Part shown: one piece after another, positions 49,551 to 50,754 of the stretch
Numbering within the stretch: position 1 is the first letter of the stretch
How the letters are laid out: each line of letters starts with the position of its first letter
Made by a program: the position numbers and the translations under genes
Assembly (NCBI RefSeq): GCF_000430725.1
Contig: NZ_KE387211.1
Location: 1-50,754 of the forward strand
Direction: 5' to 3'
Length of the DNA stretch: 50,754 bases
From: Azohydromonas australica DSM 1124
GTDB taxonomy: Bacteria; Pseudomonadota; Gammaproteobacteria; Burkholderiales; Burkholderiaceae_C
The notes under the pieces: generated by a model
The model's database searches: none
What the model was told of the DNA's origin: nothing
The model's input: the letters and a program-made list of their open reading frames with translations, nothing else

Positions 49551-50648
49551 ATGAGCGAAGCTGCCAAGCCCGCCGCCCGGCCCACCGCCGCCCGCGGCCG
49601 CAACACCGAGCTGCCCGAACACCTGAAGTCCTACAAGGGCATCTGGGTGTTCGTCGAGCATGACCGTGGCCACGTCAACCCGGTGAGCTGGGAGCTGATG
49701 GGCGAAGCCCGCAAGCTCGCCGACAAGCTCGGCGTGGACGTCAGCGGCGTGGTCATGGGCGGCCCCGACGAGACGCTGGATGCCTTTGCCAAGGAAGCCT
49801 ACGTCTATGGCGCCGACCACTGCTACATCATGCGCGACCCGGTGCTCAAGGGTTACCGCAACGAGCCGTTCACCAAGGGCCTGACGGACCTGGTCAACAA
49901 GTACCAGCCCGAGATCCTGCTGCTGGGCGCCACCACCATGGGCCGCGACCTCGCCGGCTCGGTGGCCACGACGCTGGGCACGGGCCTGACCGCCGACTGC
50001 ACCGAGCTCAACATCGACGGCCGCGCGCTGGCCGCCACGCGCCCGACCTTCGGCGGCTCGCTGCTGTGCACGATCATGACGCTGGCCTACCGCCCGCAAA
50101 TGGCCACCGTGCGTCCGCGCGTGATGCGCATGCCCAGGCGCGACGAGAGCCGCACCGGCGACATCATCGAGATGGCGCTGGGCATGGTGGAGATCGACAT
50201 CGTCACCAAGCTGCTGAGCTTCATTCCCGACGCCGAGCGCAACACCGTCAACCTGGCCTACGCGGACATCATCGTCTCCGGCGGCAAGGGCCTGAAGAAC
50301 GGCGACAACTTCAAGCTGGTGTGGGAGCTGGCCCGAGTGCTGGGCGCCGAGGTGGGCGCCACGCGCGCCGCGGTGCAGGCCGGCTGGGCCGAGAACGAAC
50401 GCCAGGTCGGCCAGACCGGCAAGACGGTGCGCCCGCGCCTGTACATCGCCGCGGGCATTTCCGGCGCGATCCAGCACCGCGTGGGCATGGAAGGCTCGGA
50501 CGTGATCGTGGCAATCAACACCGACCCCAACGCGCCCATCTTCGACTTCGCGCACTACGGCATCGTCGGCAACGCGATGCAGGTGCTGCCCGTGCTGACC
50601 CAGGCGTTCCGCGCGCACCTGGACAAGCGCATCCGCAAGGTCGCCTGA
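49551..50648 (+). CDS. fixB: Electron-transfer flavoprotein alpha subunit FixB
   Basis: 365 aa. ETF alpha architecture is seen: LLLGATTMGRDLAGSVATTLGTGLTADCTEL in the first domain. The FAD-binding C-terminal domain has RPRLYIAAGISGAIQHRVGMEGSDVIVAINTDPNAPIFDFAHYGIVGNAMQVLPVL. The N-terminal Ala/Pro/Arg-rich 20 residues are an extension. It pairs with FixA. fixC starts 12 bases after the stop. Confidence 0.96.
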   Translation: MSEAAKPAARPTAARGRNTELPEHLKSYKGIWVFVEHDRGHVNPVSWELMGEARKLADKLGVDVSGVVMGGPDETLDAFAKEAYVYGADHCYIMRDPVLKGYRNEPFTKGLTDLVNKYQPEILLLGATTMGRDLAGSVATTLGTGLTADCTELNIDGRALAATRPTFGGSLLCTIMTLAYRPQMATVRPRVMRMPRRDESRTGDIIEMALGMVEIDIVTKLLSFIPDAERNTVNLAYADIIVSGGKGLKNGDNFKLVWELARVLGAEVGATRAAVQAGWAENERQVGQTGKTVRPRLYIAAGISGAIQHRVGMEGSDVIVAINTDPNAPIFDFAHYGIVGNAMQVLPVLTQAFRAHLDKRIRKVA

Positions 50649-50659
50649 GGAGCATCGAC

Positions 50660-50754
50660 ATGGCCAAGCACGCCAAGGAAAAGTTCGATGCGATCGTGGT
50701 GGGCGCGGGTGCCTCGGGCAACGCCGCGGCCTACACGATGGCCAAGGCAGGGCT
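50660..50754 (+). CDS. fixC: FixC flavoprotein dehydrogenase, 5' end only
   Basis: The first 31 codons are present (MAKHAKEKFDAIVVGAGASGNAAAYTMAKAG), giving the FAD-binding Rossmann motif VVGAGASGN near residues 13-21. This is the start of an ETF-quinone-oxidoreductase-like FixC; the rest lies to the right of the window. The position after fixB makes the assignment firm. fixX is expected next but is not visible. Confidence 0.88.
   Translation, partial: MAKHAKEKFDAIVVGAGASGNAAAYTMAKAG

Overview
The window is about 50.8 kb of GC-rich DNA that reads as a chromosomal segment of a nitrogen-fixing betaproteobacterium. The order Burkholderiales, and something near the Rubrivivax/Ideonella/Azohydromonas group, is my inference from the rRNA 3' end, the codon style and the REP-like repeats; genus is not established. 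It starts with the end of an rRNA operon (23S 3' end, 5S, terminator) and runs into a large nif region that is cut by the right-hand edge inside fixC.

Left part (1-19.5 kb), not nif: a galactoside-use pair (GH2 glycosidase, galactokinase), a CvpA-CAP fusion, an NlpC/P60 lipoprotein, then a dense block of signalling genes: OmpR-type regulator, PilZ, GAF, PAAR, a sensor kinase with a degenerate EAL protein, a substrate-binding protein coupled to a SpoIIE-type phosphatase/HATPase receptor, an aldose 1-epimerase, and a STAS/Hpt/receiver/hybrid-kinase operon.

Right part (20-50.75 kb), nif: (i) nifB operon with fdxN, a HesB/IscA protein, a TPR-like protein, an LRV Fe-S protein, nifZ, an unknown protein and a [2Fe-2S] ferredoxin. 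(ii) On the minus strand, an unknown 206-aa gene, draT, draG and a PPC/DUF296 gene, which together would switch off nitrogenase reductase by ADP-ribosylation. (iii) nifHDK followed by a Shethna-II (FeSII)-like ferredoxin. (iv) nifE, nifN, nifX, DUF269, DUF683, fdxB, nifQ. (v) A diheme cytochrome c peroxidase. (vi) An ISC-type iron-sulfur operon (iscS, iscU, erpA-like, iscA, hscA, fdx), in place of nifU/nifS. (vii) cowN and a CooA-like CO sensor. (viii) nifV, nifW, fixA, fixB, fixC.

By eye I find sigma-54 promoters (GG-N10-GC cores) in front of nifB, nifH, nifE, iscS and nifV, and one on the minus strand in front of the dra operon. Perfect TGT-N10-ACA NifA-type sites lie upstream of nifB, nifH and nifV. 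One such site lies almost midway between the nifH and dra promoters. No nifA, nifL, nifU, nifT or nifM is visible here.

The parts worth most attention are the nif-controlled ISC operon, the CooA-like/CowN pair whose likely operator has the same shape as the NifA site, the divergent nifH/dra control region with its unknown 206-aa gene, and the FeSII-like protein directly behind nifK. The nif machinery is thus surrounded by three protective layers: ADP-ribosylation, oxygen protection and CO protection.
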